Shown here: positions 8,774 to 16,456 of the stretch, piece by piece
Numbering within the stretch: position 1 is the first letter of the stretch
Layout of the letters: every line of letters starts with the position of its first letter
NCBI GenBank assembly: GCA_011524535.1
Contig: WTKD01000014.1
Location: forward strand, 122,038-186,037
Direction: 5' to 3'
Length of the DNA stretch: 64,000 nt
Source: Spirochaetaceae bacterium
Lineage (GTDB): Bacteria > Spirochaetota > Spirochaetia > WTKD01
Made by a program: the position numbers and the translations under genes
The notes under the pieces: model-generated
Told to the model about the DNA's origin: nothing
Database searches by the model: none
Seen by the model: only the letters and a program-made list of their open reading frames with translations

Positions 8774-9877
8774 GTGGAGTTTATAATTCTCTCATTACAC
8801 CTCTCGGATACCTCCTTGGCACTCATTGGGCAGATACTCCGTGGGTATAAAAAATATGAATTCAGAATCGAAAACTGTTCAACAGTTGAAGAATTGAATA
8901 CTATTCTTTTTTCAAAAGAGTGGAATGTGTTATTTATTGAATCTTCTGAGGAAAAAGAAAAGATATTTGCTTCCGAATTCAAGGAAAGCGAAGTTTTTTC
9001 ACATATTCCCATAATAAGTATAGAAAACTCTAAAAATTCAGAAGAATTTCTTTCAATTGCTGACTTTATTGTAGAAAACTCTGAGAAGAATACAACTCTC
9101 CCCATAATTCTGGAATCCGTCTTAAAATATTCACATACTATAAAAAAATTTATGCAACAAAACTTGACGATAAAAGAAAAATTAATCAATAATTACATTC
9201 TTTTAGAAATAGTGTCCTCATACCTCTCCGAAAACACGCTCACCGCCGCCAAACGTCAAGCTCAAGACCAAAATTTGCTACCAGAACCGGATATGCAAAA
9301 TCGAACCATACTTTTTTTGGATATTTGTGGGTTTACGGATTACAGCTCTTCACATGAAACACAAAAAATAATATTATTACTCGATACTCTTTATTCTCTG
9401 ATAGTTCCAATATTAAGAGAATATAAAGGCGACATTGACAAGTTTATTGGTGATGGCTGCTTGGTAGTCTTCGAAAAACCACGCATGGCGATGCAAGCTG
9501 TATTACACATATATCAAATAATTAAGAATACTTCTTCTCCCATACTGGCTGATGTTGCTCTACATGCAGGAATCCATACCGGCAACGTTATCCGATGCCG
9601 AATAGGTGGCGAACATCGCTATGATTACACATTGATAGGAAGTGCGGTGAACGTCGCCTCAAAATTACAAGCTCTTGCAGGACCCTACGAGGTTTTTGTT
9701 AGCAAGGACAGCCTTGAAGCCGCTGGGATGAGTATTCCGTTTGAATTACACAATGAAGCTAAGCTTGGTACAACAAATAGAAATATTGCTTATATAGAAC
9801 TATTCTCATTCTATGCCCAGAAATTTTCAAAATCTAGCATAGAAAAGAAATTGGCTCAACCAAAAGATATTACCTAA
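8774..9877 (+). CDS. Class III adenylate/guanylate cyclase with N-terminal receiver-like region
   Basis: Cyclase catalytic domain at about residues 175-345. Metal-binding aspartates are visible as Asp183 in FLDICGFTDY and Asp227 in DKFIGDG. Lys223 and the Asp in RYDYTLIG occupy the adenine-selecting positions, favouring ATP over GTP. The usual transition-state Arg in VNxAxRL is Lys here (SAVNVASKLQ), a conservative but unusual change. Residues 1-125 have the alternating pattern of a response-regulator receiver (WNVLFIESS, SHIPIISIEN) but I cannot point to a clear phosphoacceptor Asp, so it may be a degenerate receiver. A helical stretch (125-165) links the two. No transmembrane segment, so cytosolic. 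The start is a GTG at 8774. A small gene follows 17 bp downstream and is probably cotranscribed. Confidence 0.85.
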   Translation: MEFIILSLHLSDTSLALIGQILRGYKKYEFRIENCSTVEELNTILFSKEWNVLFIESSEEKEKIFASEFKESEVFSHIPIISIENSKNSEEFLSIADFIVENSEKNTTLPIILESVLKYSHTIKKFMQQNLTIKEKLINNYILLEIVSSYLSENTLTAAKRQAQDQNLLPEPDMQNRTILFLDICGFTDYSSSHETQKIILLLDTLYSLIVPILREYKGDIDKFIGDGCLVVFEKPRMAMQAVLHIYQIIKNTSSPILADVALHAGIHTGNVIRCRIGGEHRYDYTLIGSAVNVASKLQALAGPYEVFVSKDSLEAAGMSIPFELHNEAKLGTTNRNIAYIELFSFYAQKFSKSSIEKKLAQPKDIT

Positions 9878-9894
9878 ACTCTAGGAGAAAAGGC

Positions 9895-10095
9895 GTGCAA
9901 AAAAAAGTTATTCAAAAAAAAGAGTCTCCCCGTTTCTATGAAAATTATTCCGAAGAAATAAAAGAATTTTTTGGATATATAGAATCCCAAGATTGGAATT
10001 TGACACCCTATTCAGCTCATCAAAAAAATAATAGTAAGAATATTTCTCCCTTCTTGTATGCATACAGACCATCCAAGGAGAATCATAGCCGGTAA
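9895..10095 (+). CDS. Small basic protein of unknown function downstream of the cyclase
   Basis: A 66-residue open frame from a GTG at 9895, with AGGAG at 9883-9887 at ideal spacing. The sequence is rich in Lys, Glu, Ser and Asn, starts with a lysine-rich stretch and has no cysteine, signal peptide or membrane segment. I recognise no domain. The strong ribosome-binding site and the 17-bp gap to the cyclase stop are the arguments that it is real and cotranscribed. It could be a small regulator of the cyclase, but that is inference from position only. Confidence 0.5.
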   Translation: MQKKVIQKKESPRFYENYSEEIKEFFGYIESQDWNLTPYSAHQKNNSKNISPFLYAYRPSKENHSR

Positions 10096-10152
10096 CTCGT
10101 GCTTGCTACCTCTTCTATCGAAAAGTACAATAAGTCAATTCCTATTTGTTTC

Positions 10153-10224
10153 GGGCGATTAACTCAGTGGGAGAGTGCTACCTTCACACGGTAGAAGTCG
10201 GCAGTTCAAATCTGCCATCGCCCA
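10153..10224 (+). tRNA. tRNA-Val (anticodon CAC)
   Basis: A 72-nt cloverleaf. The acceptor stem GGGCGAT pairs perfectly with ATCGCCC; the anticodon stem CTACC/GGTAG encloses loop TTCACAC giving anticodon CAC; the T-arm GGCAG-TTCAAAT-CTGCC is standard. The discriminator is A and CCA is not encoded. Confidence 0.93.
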
Positions 10225-10261
10225 TTCATAAGGAACACTATAAACAGCTCAAGGAGATTTC

Positions 10262-11224
10262 ATGGGAAGAAAAGATGTAATATGGCTAGGTGAAGCAGAA
10301 AAATCCATAGATATCGCTGGAAAAACCTATATCGTGACCGGAGCGAACTCTGGTGTTGGGCTAGAAACAACACGACAATTGATAAAACAAGGCGGGCATG
10401 TCGTTCTCGCCTGCCGGAGAATAGAGGCCGCCAATGAAGCAGCAAAGAGCTTTGATGGACTGAAGGGAAGTCATAACGTAATGAAGCTAGACCTGGCAGA
10501 CCTTCAATCAGTGAGGACCTTCAGCGAAGAATTCCAAAAAAAATATGATCGACTCGATGGTTTAGTCTGTAATGCAGGACTCGTTTCAATGGATGGAGGA
10601 ATAAAAAGAACTTCCGGTGGTCTGGAACTGACCATGGGGGTTAACTATTTTGGTCATTTCTTATTAACCGAATTATTGCTCGATCTCCTAAAAAAGAGTG
10701 CCCCATCAAAACTGATTATTCTATCTTCGGTTGTACATGCAGGAAGCCCTGATAAACGTCCAAAAGTCCATCTAGAGGATTTACATTACCATACAAGACC
10801 TTATAAAGCATTTGAAGCCTATGCCGAAGCAAAAGTCGCTGCAATATTATATGCATTGGAGCTCGCCGAACGTTTACAAGGAACCGGCGTAACTACGGCT
10901 TCTGTTCATCCCGGTTGGGCTCGATCAAATTTTGGTCAGGGAGGTGGGTTGTTGACACGAATGATCATGGGAATTATGAGACCACTTGTTGCATCCATGA
11001 CGAATAGCAATGAGGAATCGGCTCAAACCACGCTATATTGTCTGCTTTCTGATAAGGTCTCTTCCCATTCGGGTGCCTATTTTAGTCAACAAAGCGTCCT
11101 GTACCGTGACAAAGAATGTCGTGGAGGTGGTTGGCCCATGACTTCGCCAAACCCCCATGCAAGGGATATAGAAGAGGCCAGAAAGCTGGTCGCAGCTAGT
11201 CGCGAGGTAGTTGGTCTCCAATAG
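10262..11224 (+). CDS. Short-chain dehydrogenase/reductase, retinol-dehydrogenase-like
   Basis: Classical SDR oxidoreductase with an NAD(P)-binding Rossmann fold. The N-terminal TGANSGVGLETT is the TGxxxGxG cofactor motif (about residues 24-35); CRR after the second beta strand suggests NADP(H). The NAG motif is in VCNAGLVS, the catalytic Ser in ILSSVVHAG, and the active-site YxxxK in AYAEAKVAAIL. The length of 320 residues and the VHPGWARSNF segment resemble the vertebrate retinol dehydrogenase/WWOX-like branch, often used by bacteria for lipid-like alcohols or aldehydes; substrate unknown. AGGAG lies upstream of the ATG. It stands alone between two tRNA genes. Confidence 0.87.
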   Translation: MGRKDVIWLGEAEKSIDIAGKTYIVTGANSGVGLETTRQLIKQGGHVVLACRRIEAANEAAKSFDGLKGSHNVMKLDLADLQSVRTFSEEFQKKYDRLDGLVCNAGLVSMDGGIKRTSGGLELTMGVNYFGHFLLTELLLDLLKKSAPSKLIILSSVVHAGSPDKRPKVHLEDLHYHTRPYKAFEAYAEAKVAAILYALELAERLQGTGVTTASVHPGWARSNFGQGGGLLTRMIMGIMRPLVASMTNSNEESAQTTLYCLLSDKVSSHSGAYFSQQSVLYRDKECRGGGWPMTSPNPHARDIEEARKLVAASREVVGLQ

Positions 11225-11365
11225 TCCTTCCTGGGTCAATACAGCCTGCTTTTTTGGCGTTATCGACTATCCATGGACATCTTGTCTATTGATTTGGAAA
11301 GCTTTAGCCCCATTAGCACAAGACGGTCCTCGAAAGACTGCCTCAATACAAGGCGGGTAATAATA

Positions 11366-11439
11366 TGGAGAATAGGGGATTTGAACCCCTGACCTGTTGA
11401 TTGCGAACCAACCGCTCTAGCCAACTGAGCTAATTCCCC
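11366..11439 (-). tRNA. tRNA-Ala (anticodon CGC)
   Basis: A 74-nt cloverleaf on the minus strand. The acceptor stem GGGGAAT pairs with ATTCTCC and contains the G3-U70 wobble that marks tRNA-Ala. Anticodon stem GTTGG/TCAAC with loop TTCGCAA gives CGC; the T-arm AGGGG-TTCAAAT-CCCCT is perfect. CCA is not encoded. Confidence 0.92.
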
Positions 11440-11490
11440 ATATTTTACTTTATCATGTTGGTAAAAAGAAAAAAACCAAATATTTGTTCC

Positions 11491-11865
11491 TTATTCTGCC
11501 TCAGAAGCAGATTCTTCTTTTTCTGTTTTACTTTTTTTACGACCTCCTTGAAAGTCCACATGTTCTCCCACTATTAACACGCGAGAATATTTTTTACCAT
11601 CCTCATCTTCCCATCTATCCTGTTTAAGTCGACCGCTCACACGCACAGAATTCCCCTTCCTCAGGTATTTCTGGCAACTTTCTGCAAGATTTTGCCATAC
11701 CTGCACATCAAAATAAGAGACTGATTTCATAATCTCCTCATTCTTCTTGTATTGCTGGTTCACTGCGATCGAAAACTTACACACCGTTTTCTCATCCGAT
11801 ACATTGATCGAGTCAGGATCCCGAACAAGATTACCTTCTATCAAAACATTGTTTAATGCATTCAT
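11491..11865 (-). CDS. ssb: Single-stranded DNA-binding protein
   Basis: OB-fold protein that coats single-stranded DNA in replication and repair. Starts MNALNNVLIEGNLVRDP (consensus L-x-G-x-L-x-x-D-P), continues with CKFSIAVNQ, SYFDVQVWQNLAESCQKYLRKG and VRVSGRLKQDRWED, the usual order of OB strands. At 124 residues it is shorter than most SSBs. The C-terminal tail is short and charged and lacks the acidic D-D-x-x-F tip that normally recruits repair partners. The ATG at 11865 is preceded by GGAG. Confidence 0.9.
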   Translation of the reverse strand: MNALNNVLIEGNLVRDPDSINVSDEKTVCKFSIAVNQQYKKNEEIMKSVSYFDVQVWQNLAESCQKYLRKGNSVRVSGRLKQDRWEDEDGKKYSRVLIVGEHVDFQGGRKKSKTEKEESASEAE

Positions 11866-11950
11866 ATTATTCTCCTTTGCATGGTATACGGATAGTTTTT
11901 TTCCTTTGCATGAGGTTCAAAAACACAAATCACGTGATATACTATGTGGT

Positions 11951-12643
11951 ATGAAATATATAGTACGTATTTTGATCCTTATGAGCATTGTAAGCTATGT
12001 TTTTGCTCAAAACACCGAAGACTCAACTCAGCCCCTTTGGCTTATCGCTAATCATAGCCTAGCACGGGAATCTTCCCTAAGGGCTATTCAGGAACTAATG
12101 AGTACCGGATATGTTGTCACCGGTCTTGATTATAACAGGGCGTTTGATGAACTCGAAATTTTTTATTTGCGAAACCCCAATGAATTTATTCCACGTTGGA
12201 CTTTGTATGAGTTCGATGATGCAGATACCCTCGAAGAGGAATTTTCCGCCCTGCTCCAAGAAGGTTATCGCCCGGTCGATATTGCGGTCGGACCACAAGG
12301 ATTGATCGGCTTTTTTCTGGAAGATTCGGATACCCCACTCGGTTGGAGGATTCAGCGATCCACCGATTTCAAGACCATAGAACGGTACACCGAAATATAT
12401 TCCCGTATCGGGTATTCCTTGCACGGGTTATCACGCAATCACAAGGGTGAGTATTGGGCTCTATTTGCCCGATACAAGACGGTTGCGCATGAGGCATCCT
12501 TTGAAGTTATTCAGGAGGACCAGATCGGAGATGCTATCGTCGAAAATATAGCCTCTTTTGCGAATATCGGTCCGATGGTCTCTCAAGGTTCACGCTTTCT
12601 TTTTTCATTCATCATAAAAAGTATTCAAACAGAATCTCAGTAG
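11951..12643 (+). CDS. Exported protein of unknown function
   Basis: A 230-residue protein beginning with a clear signal peptide, MKYIVRILILMSIVSYVFAQ, with likely cleavage after FA. The mature part is rich in aromatic residues and has several copies of a loose motif W-x-x-x-x-x-x-x-x-(F/Y)-x-x-(I/L)-E-R-Y. I recognise no family; the pattern hints at repeated beta-hairpins (LWLIANHSLAR, EYWALFARYKT). The open frame extends upstream to 11747, but the ATG at 11951 starts the signal peptide. It would be periplasmic or surface-located. A perfect 7-bp stem-loop lies ten bases after the stop. Confidence 0.72.
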   Translation: MKYIVRILILMSIVSYVFAQNTEDSTQPLWLIANHSLARESSLRAIQELMSTGYVVTGLDYNRAFDELEIFYLRNPNEFIPRWTLYEFDDADTLEEEFSALLQEGYRPVDIAVGPQGLIGFFLEDSDTPLGWRIQRSTDFKTIERYTEIYSRIGYSLHGLSRNHKGEYWALFARYKTVAHEASFEVIQEDQIGDAIVENIASFANIGPMVSQGSRFLFSFIIKSIQTESQ

Positions 12644-12652
12644 AAAATTTGC

Positions 12653-12671
12653 AGCCTTCCCCGTGAAGGCT
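12653..12671 (+). terminator. Stem-loop after the exported-protein gene
   Basis: AGCCTTC and GAAGGCT form a perfect 7-bp stem with a 5-base loop, starting ten bases after the stop codon. No T-run follows, so it may be a weak terminator or a 3'-end stabiliser. Confidence 0.4.
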
Positions 12672-13120
12672 CGTTATAAAACACCCTAGCCCACCTTAAA
12701 AGTGAGATTTTGTTTTAACTGGTTATAGGATGAACTCTCTTTATGGCGTGGAAAGTTTGTTACATTAATTTTTCTACATCATTCTCAAGAAAATTTATTC
12801 TACGTAGCCTTTCTATTTTTTTAGGGCGCGTCGAGTGCGGAATTCCTCTGCTTTGTTCTATCCTGGTCAGATCGAGCAAAGCTTACCGTAAGGAATTATT
12901 TTCTGAAGTTGTGGAAACTCTAGCCTCTTCTACCTTACCCTTTTGAAAATTTTTAATGGCATAACTTCCTTCCCCTCTCCCTCGGAGCTACCCTTTGTTC
13001 TCCTGCGCTTTCGGATTATGAATGGTGAGTTTTTAGGGATTTTTCCTCTCCGGTTAAATATCTGCACCTTAGATTGGTCTCTTCCTACAGTAAAGTCATT
13101 AAAAAATCGACACACAAGTC
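12672..13120. other. 450 bp without a convincing gene
   Basis: Short open frames exist on both strands (12743-12946 plus, 12930-13115 minus) but have no good ribosome-binding site or recognisable sequence. The stretch 12965-13075 is unusually pyrimidine-rich on the plus strand. I see no match to RNase P RNA, tmRNA or another standard RNA. Confidence 0.35.
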
Positions 13121-13157
13121 AAAAAAAAAAGCTCGCGCAAGAGCACGAGCTTTTTTA
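13121..13157 (-). terminator. Rho-independent terminator of the Msp-like gene
   Basis: On the minus strand, GCTCGTGC-TCTT-GCGCGAGC forms an 8-bp stem with one G-T pair and a tetraloop, followed by ten T. The A-rich and T-rich flanks on both sides could let it work in both directions. It sits 18 bases after the msp-like stop. Confidence 0.85.
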
Positions 13158-13174
13158 AGCTAAATCAGAATTGA

Positions 13175-14779
13175 TTAGAAACTAATTTCTGCGCCGAGTG
13201 AAATTTCACCGTAGCGAGCAGCGGTTTTTTCATCAAGACGGATACCAGTTGGACCAGCTTTTGAAGCTTTGTCATCTGTTACGTCGGCGTCTTCAAGAAG
13301 AAGGTTACCAGAAGCCCAACCAAGCTTGAATGTTACGTTATCAATCATAGTAATATCAACACCAGCTTTTGCTTTGAAGGAATCTTTTACTCCAAGAACA
13401 TTGACCGCAGCTTCTTCTTCTTTTTGCTTGTCTGTGACATCGTATAGAGCATAAGAAACACCAAGGTATGGTGTTGCTAGAGTAAGGTCAGCGTCAAGGT
13501 AAAGACCAAAGGCAAGGTCAGCAACCTCTTCCAAGGCACCTGCTAGGTAGTAGTCAAAGTCAGCAGCAACTTCTGCACCAAGGAATGGAAGAAGTCCAGC
13601 ATCACCACCGTCTTCGTAGAAACGAAGATATCCACCGATTGCCTGAGGTTCATTGTCTCCACCGCTGTAGTCTGCGCCCATGAAGAATTTTCCTCCAAGT
13701 TCAACACCAGATGGAACGTCTGATTCATCGCCCGTAAAGGTGTCAACTTCGTTCTCAAGGCTTCCACCGAGGGATGACCAGTCAAAACGGAACCCAAGCT
13801 TTGCTTGAAAGTCGAGGCTTTCTGCCTTTTTTGAGTTGCCTTCACCAACGTTGTGACCGTCACCGATGTAATAGGCAAGATCAAGTCCAACAGGAATCAA
13901 GATCCCATAATCGCCAAGGCTGAATTCAGGTGTTATGTTGTACCCAACAAGAAGTGTGTTAGCAGCTTTGAAATCTGTGCTTTCTTTTGCTGTGGATGTA
14001 TCATCAGATGTATCATCAGGTGTATCCATACCTCCTAAAGAAGTGTAGTAATCATCCCCTGACTCTTCCACGTTTGTGAGGTCGAAGCTGACCAAGAGAT
14101 CATGGGTCAACAGGTCTGGCAATATGACATGATCAACAGCAAGGTAGACCGAATAGCTGTTACCGAGGTTTTCATCATGACCACCTTCGGAAAGAATTCC
14201 CAATGAGATTTCTGCTGGACCGCCGATGTCTAAGTTTCGGACACCAAGGCTAAAACCATTTGCAGAACTCAATGCAGATTCGAATGTCTTCCATGGTTTG
14301 TTACCATCACGCTGTATCAAGGATTCTGCCACGGCATCACCGAATTCTGACTCGTCTGAAGTCCTAGTTCCGCCCCCGAATGCAACGAAAAACTCATCAT
14401 CACCAGCAAGAGCAACACGAATTTCCGCGTCTATGTCACCAACAGTGACTACGAAGCCACGCTTTGTGCTACTGTTGTCACCAAGGTCTTTTTCTTCTCC
14501 AGCGTCGTCTTCATCAATGATGTCGAGTTCGACTTTGAGATCGTTTAAATTTATATATCCATATACATCGCCTTCACCATATTCATGGTCTGCTTCTTCT
14601 CGCAAAACCAATGAACCGTCAAGCGTGAACGTATTTGTAAATCCTGTACTAATTGGATCGGCCAGGTCGACTCCGAATGTAACTTCGGCAGATGGCTCAA
14701 AATTGAACTCTACCGTTTGCGCAAAGGTTACTCCTGTTACCAAGGCGCTGATAAAGAGTATGAAAAGTAATTTTTTCAT
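13175..14779 (-). CDS. Major outer sheath protein-like beta-barrel (Msp/Tpr type)
   Basis: A 534-residue exported protein with a signal peptide (cleavage probably after TFAQ, about residue 21). The first mature segment, VEFNFEPSAEVTFGVDLAD followed by GFTNTFTLDGSL and GDVYGYINLNDLKVELD, matches in arrangement the N-terminal region of Treponema major outer sheath and Tpr proteins. The rest alternates short beta strands (LGFRFDWSSLGG, YLRFYEDGG, LYLDADLTLATPYLGVSYALYD) with very acidic loops and ends in EISLGAEISF, a terminal aromatic typical of BAM-inserted barrels. Likely role: abundant outer-membrane porin and surface protein. The ribosome-binding site AGGAGGG just before the ATG is among the strongest in the window, and a strong terminator follows. 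Family assignment is from pattern, not alignment. Confidence 0.7.
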   Translation of the reverse strand: MKKLLFILFISALVTGVTFAQTVEFNFEPSAEVTFGVDLADPISTGFTNTFTLDGSLVLREEADHEYGEGDVYGYINLNDLKVELDIIDEDDAGEEKDLGDNSSTKRGFVVTVGDIDAEIRVALAGDDEFFVAFGGGTRTSDESEFGDAVAESLIQRDGNKPWKTFESALSSANGFSLGVRNLDIGGPAEISLGILSEGGHDENLGNSYSVYLAVDHVILPDLLTHDLLVSFDLTNVEESGDDYYTSLGGMDTPDDTSDDTSTAKESTDFKAANTLLVGYNITPEFSLGDYGILIPVGLDLAYYIGDGHNVGEGNSKKAESLDFQAKLGFRFDWSSLGGSLENEVDTFTGDESDVPSGVELGGKFFMGADYSGGDNEPQAIGGYLRFYEDGGDAGLLPFLGAEVAADFDYYLAGALEEVADLAFGLYLDADLTLATPYLGVSYALYDVTDKQKEEEAAVNVLGVKDSFKAKAGVDITMIDNVTFKLGWASGNLLLEDADVTDDKASKAGPTGIRLDEKTAARYGEISLGAEISF

Positions 14780-14946
14780 AATCCCTCCTATGTTTTTTTA
14801 TATTCCCCCATAACATATCACCCTTGAGAGTAAATTGACTCGCAAGAAGCGAATTAGTTCTGGTTTCATGCATTATAGGTCATAGATGATTTTCTTGCAA
14901 GTAATTCGTACTTGTGTGAAAAAAAATACACGTTCATAATAATGGT

Positions 14947-16362
14947 ATGCGATCATCGCACAAATCAATCTCTGGAGATCAATTTACGCCGCCTCGTTTG
15001 GTGAAAGCCCTCTCTGCTCCCGTTCTTCTCGAATCCGCATCACTAAGCAGTCATCAAGGGCGATATTCTATCATTATGGTCGATGAAGCCTTTCGCCTCG
15101 AACAACTCGATGAAGGCGTTTTACTCCGTCATCCATCAGAGCGAAGAGGAGCCAAGAGCTTTCTCAATCATACCAATATCCTCGATTGCCTCCCTTCGTT
15201 CTACGAACAACACGATGATCTTGGTGATAACGAATTACCCATTCCGGCAGCTGGTATCGGATATCTCGGATTTCCTTATTGTCGGTATTGCGACACCATA
15301 GAGTATTCACGATCCGATCATCGCGGTGGCGATCCAATTGGTATACCCGACGCGATTATCCTCTTTGGCCATTCCTATATTATCTTTGATCATTATCATG
15401 ATCGTCTGCATGTAGTTGCCCTGAGTTATAGTGAAGCCGAAATCGATACAGAAGAAAGGGTTTCGGATCTCATTACACGCATACAGGATAAGTATGTGCA
15501 TGGCCCCATACCAAAGGATGATCCTGCTCCATTTCAGCACCTCGAAAAAAAAAGTAGCAGCGAAGAAGGATATACAGAGGGTGTACGAGCGCTCCATTCT
15601 GAATTTAGAAACGGAAACCTCTATCAATGCGTGCTCTCGAGGAGAATAACGATAGAATCTTCCCTTGACCCATTCGTTGCCTATCGGAGGCTACGCTCGA
15701 GTAATCCATCCCCCTATATGTTTTTTCTTGATTTTGGTTCCTTCCAGTTAATCGGAGCCTCACCGGAAATGCACGCAAAAGTAAGCAATGGGGAAGCCAC
15801 CATCCGCCCCATAGCAGGGACCTGTCGTCGTGGGAAGACAGAGGCTGAGGATAAAACCCTCACCGAAGCCTTACGTGCGCATCCAAAAGAGCGTGCAGAG
15901 CATCTGATGCTGGTGGATCTTGCCCGCAATGATCTTGGGCGAATTTGTGAGCCGGGAAGCGTAACAGTCACCGAATGCATGGTTCCTGAATATTTTTCAA
16001 GCGTGATCCACCTCACATCGAATGTTGTTGGCACATTGAACCCCGATACAAAGCCAGCCGATGTTATCCACGCAACATTTCCCGCCGGCACCCTGAGCGG
16101 GGCGCCAAAAATAAGAGCCATCGAAACATTGCCCAAGCATGAACTTTTTTCACGCAGTTTTTATGGAGGCATCATTGGACATTTTGAAGCCCGGGGAAAC
16201 TTTGATTCTTGCATAGCCATACGGAGTGCCCTATGCAAAGACGGAACGTGGACCGTCCAGGTCGGAGGTGGCATAGTTATGGATTCTGAGCCCGAGCGGG
16301 AACTCGAAGAAACCAAGGAAAAATCTGCCGCTGTTCTGAGAGCCCTTGGATTAAATCCATGA
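14947..16362 (+). CDS. trpE: Anthranilate synthase component I
   Basis: Converts chorismate plus ammonia or glutamine-derived nitrogen to anthranilate. The N-terminal LLESA (residues 28-32) is the tryptophan feedback-binding motif. The catalytic domain shows IRPIAGTCRRGKTEAED, HLMLVDLARNDLGRI, HLTSNVVGTL, TFPAGTLSGAPKIRAIE and SFYGGIIGHF in the standard order. Length of 471 residues is normal. The ATG at 14947 has no clear Shine-Dalgarno sequence, and the 167 bp to the divergent Msp-like gene contain no obvious leader peptide with Trp codons or T-box. It opens the tryptophan gene run. Confidence 0.95.
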   Translation: MRSSHKSISGDQFTPPRLVKALSAPVLLESASLSSHQGRYSIIMVDEAFRLEQLDEGVLLRHPSERRGAKSFLNHTNILDCLPSFYEQHDDLGDNELPIPAAGIGYLGFPYCRYCDTIEYSRSDHRGGDPIGIPDAIILFGHSYIIFDHYHDRLHVVALSYSEAEIDTEERVSDLITRIQDKYVHGPIPKDDPAPFQHLEKKSSSEEGYTEGVRALHSEFRNGNLYQCVLSRRITIESSLDPFVAYRRLRSSNPSPYMFFLDFGSFQLIGASPEMHAKVSNGEATIRPIAGTCRRGKTEAEDKTLTEALRAHPKERAEHLMLVDLARNDLGRICEPGSVTVTECMVPEYFSSVIHLTSNVVGTLNPDTKPADVIHATFPAGTLSGAPKIRAIETLPKHELFSRSFYGGIIGHFEARGNFDSCIAIRSALCKDGTWTVQVGGGIVMDSEPERELEETKEKSAAVLRALGLNP

Positions 16363-16456
16363 TCCTAAATACTCTATTGAAGCGAAAAACATCTCTTTTC
16401 TCGAAATACTTCATATTTGTCCAATATCCACCAATAGTTAGCGAAAAGAGGCGATT

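Noticed and set aside
8734..9189. 151-codon minus-strand frame over the cyclase N-terminus
   Set aside because: AT-rich antisense frame overlapping a gene with clear catalytic motifs and a better start context.
12672..13120. Possible RNase P RNA or tmRNA in the pyrimidine-rich gap
   Set aside because: The conserved core sequences of these RNAs are not present.
14226..14813. 195-codon plus-strand frame opposite the Msp-like gene
   Set aside because: Ser/Pro-rich antisense of the acidic barrel loops; no ribosome-binding site or family.
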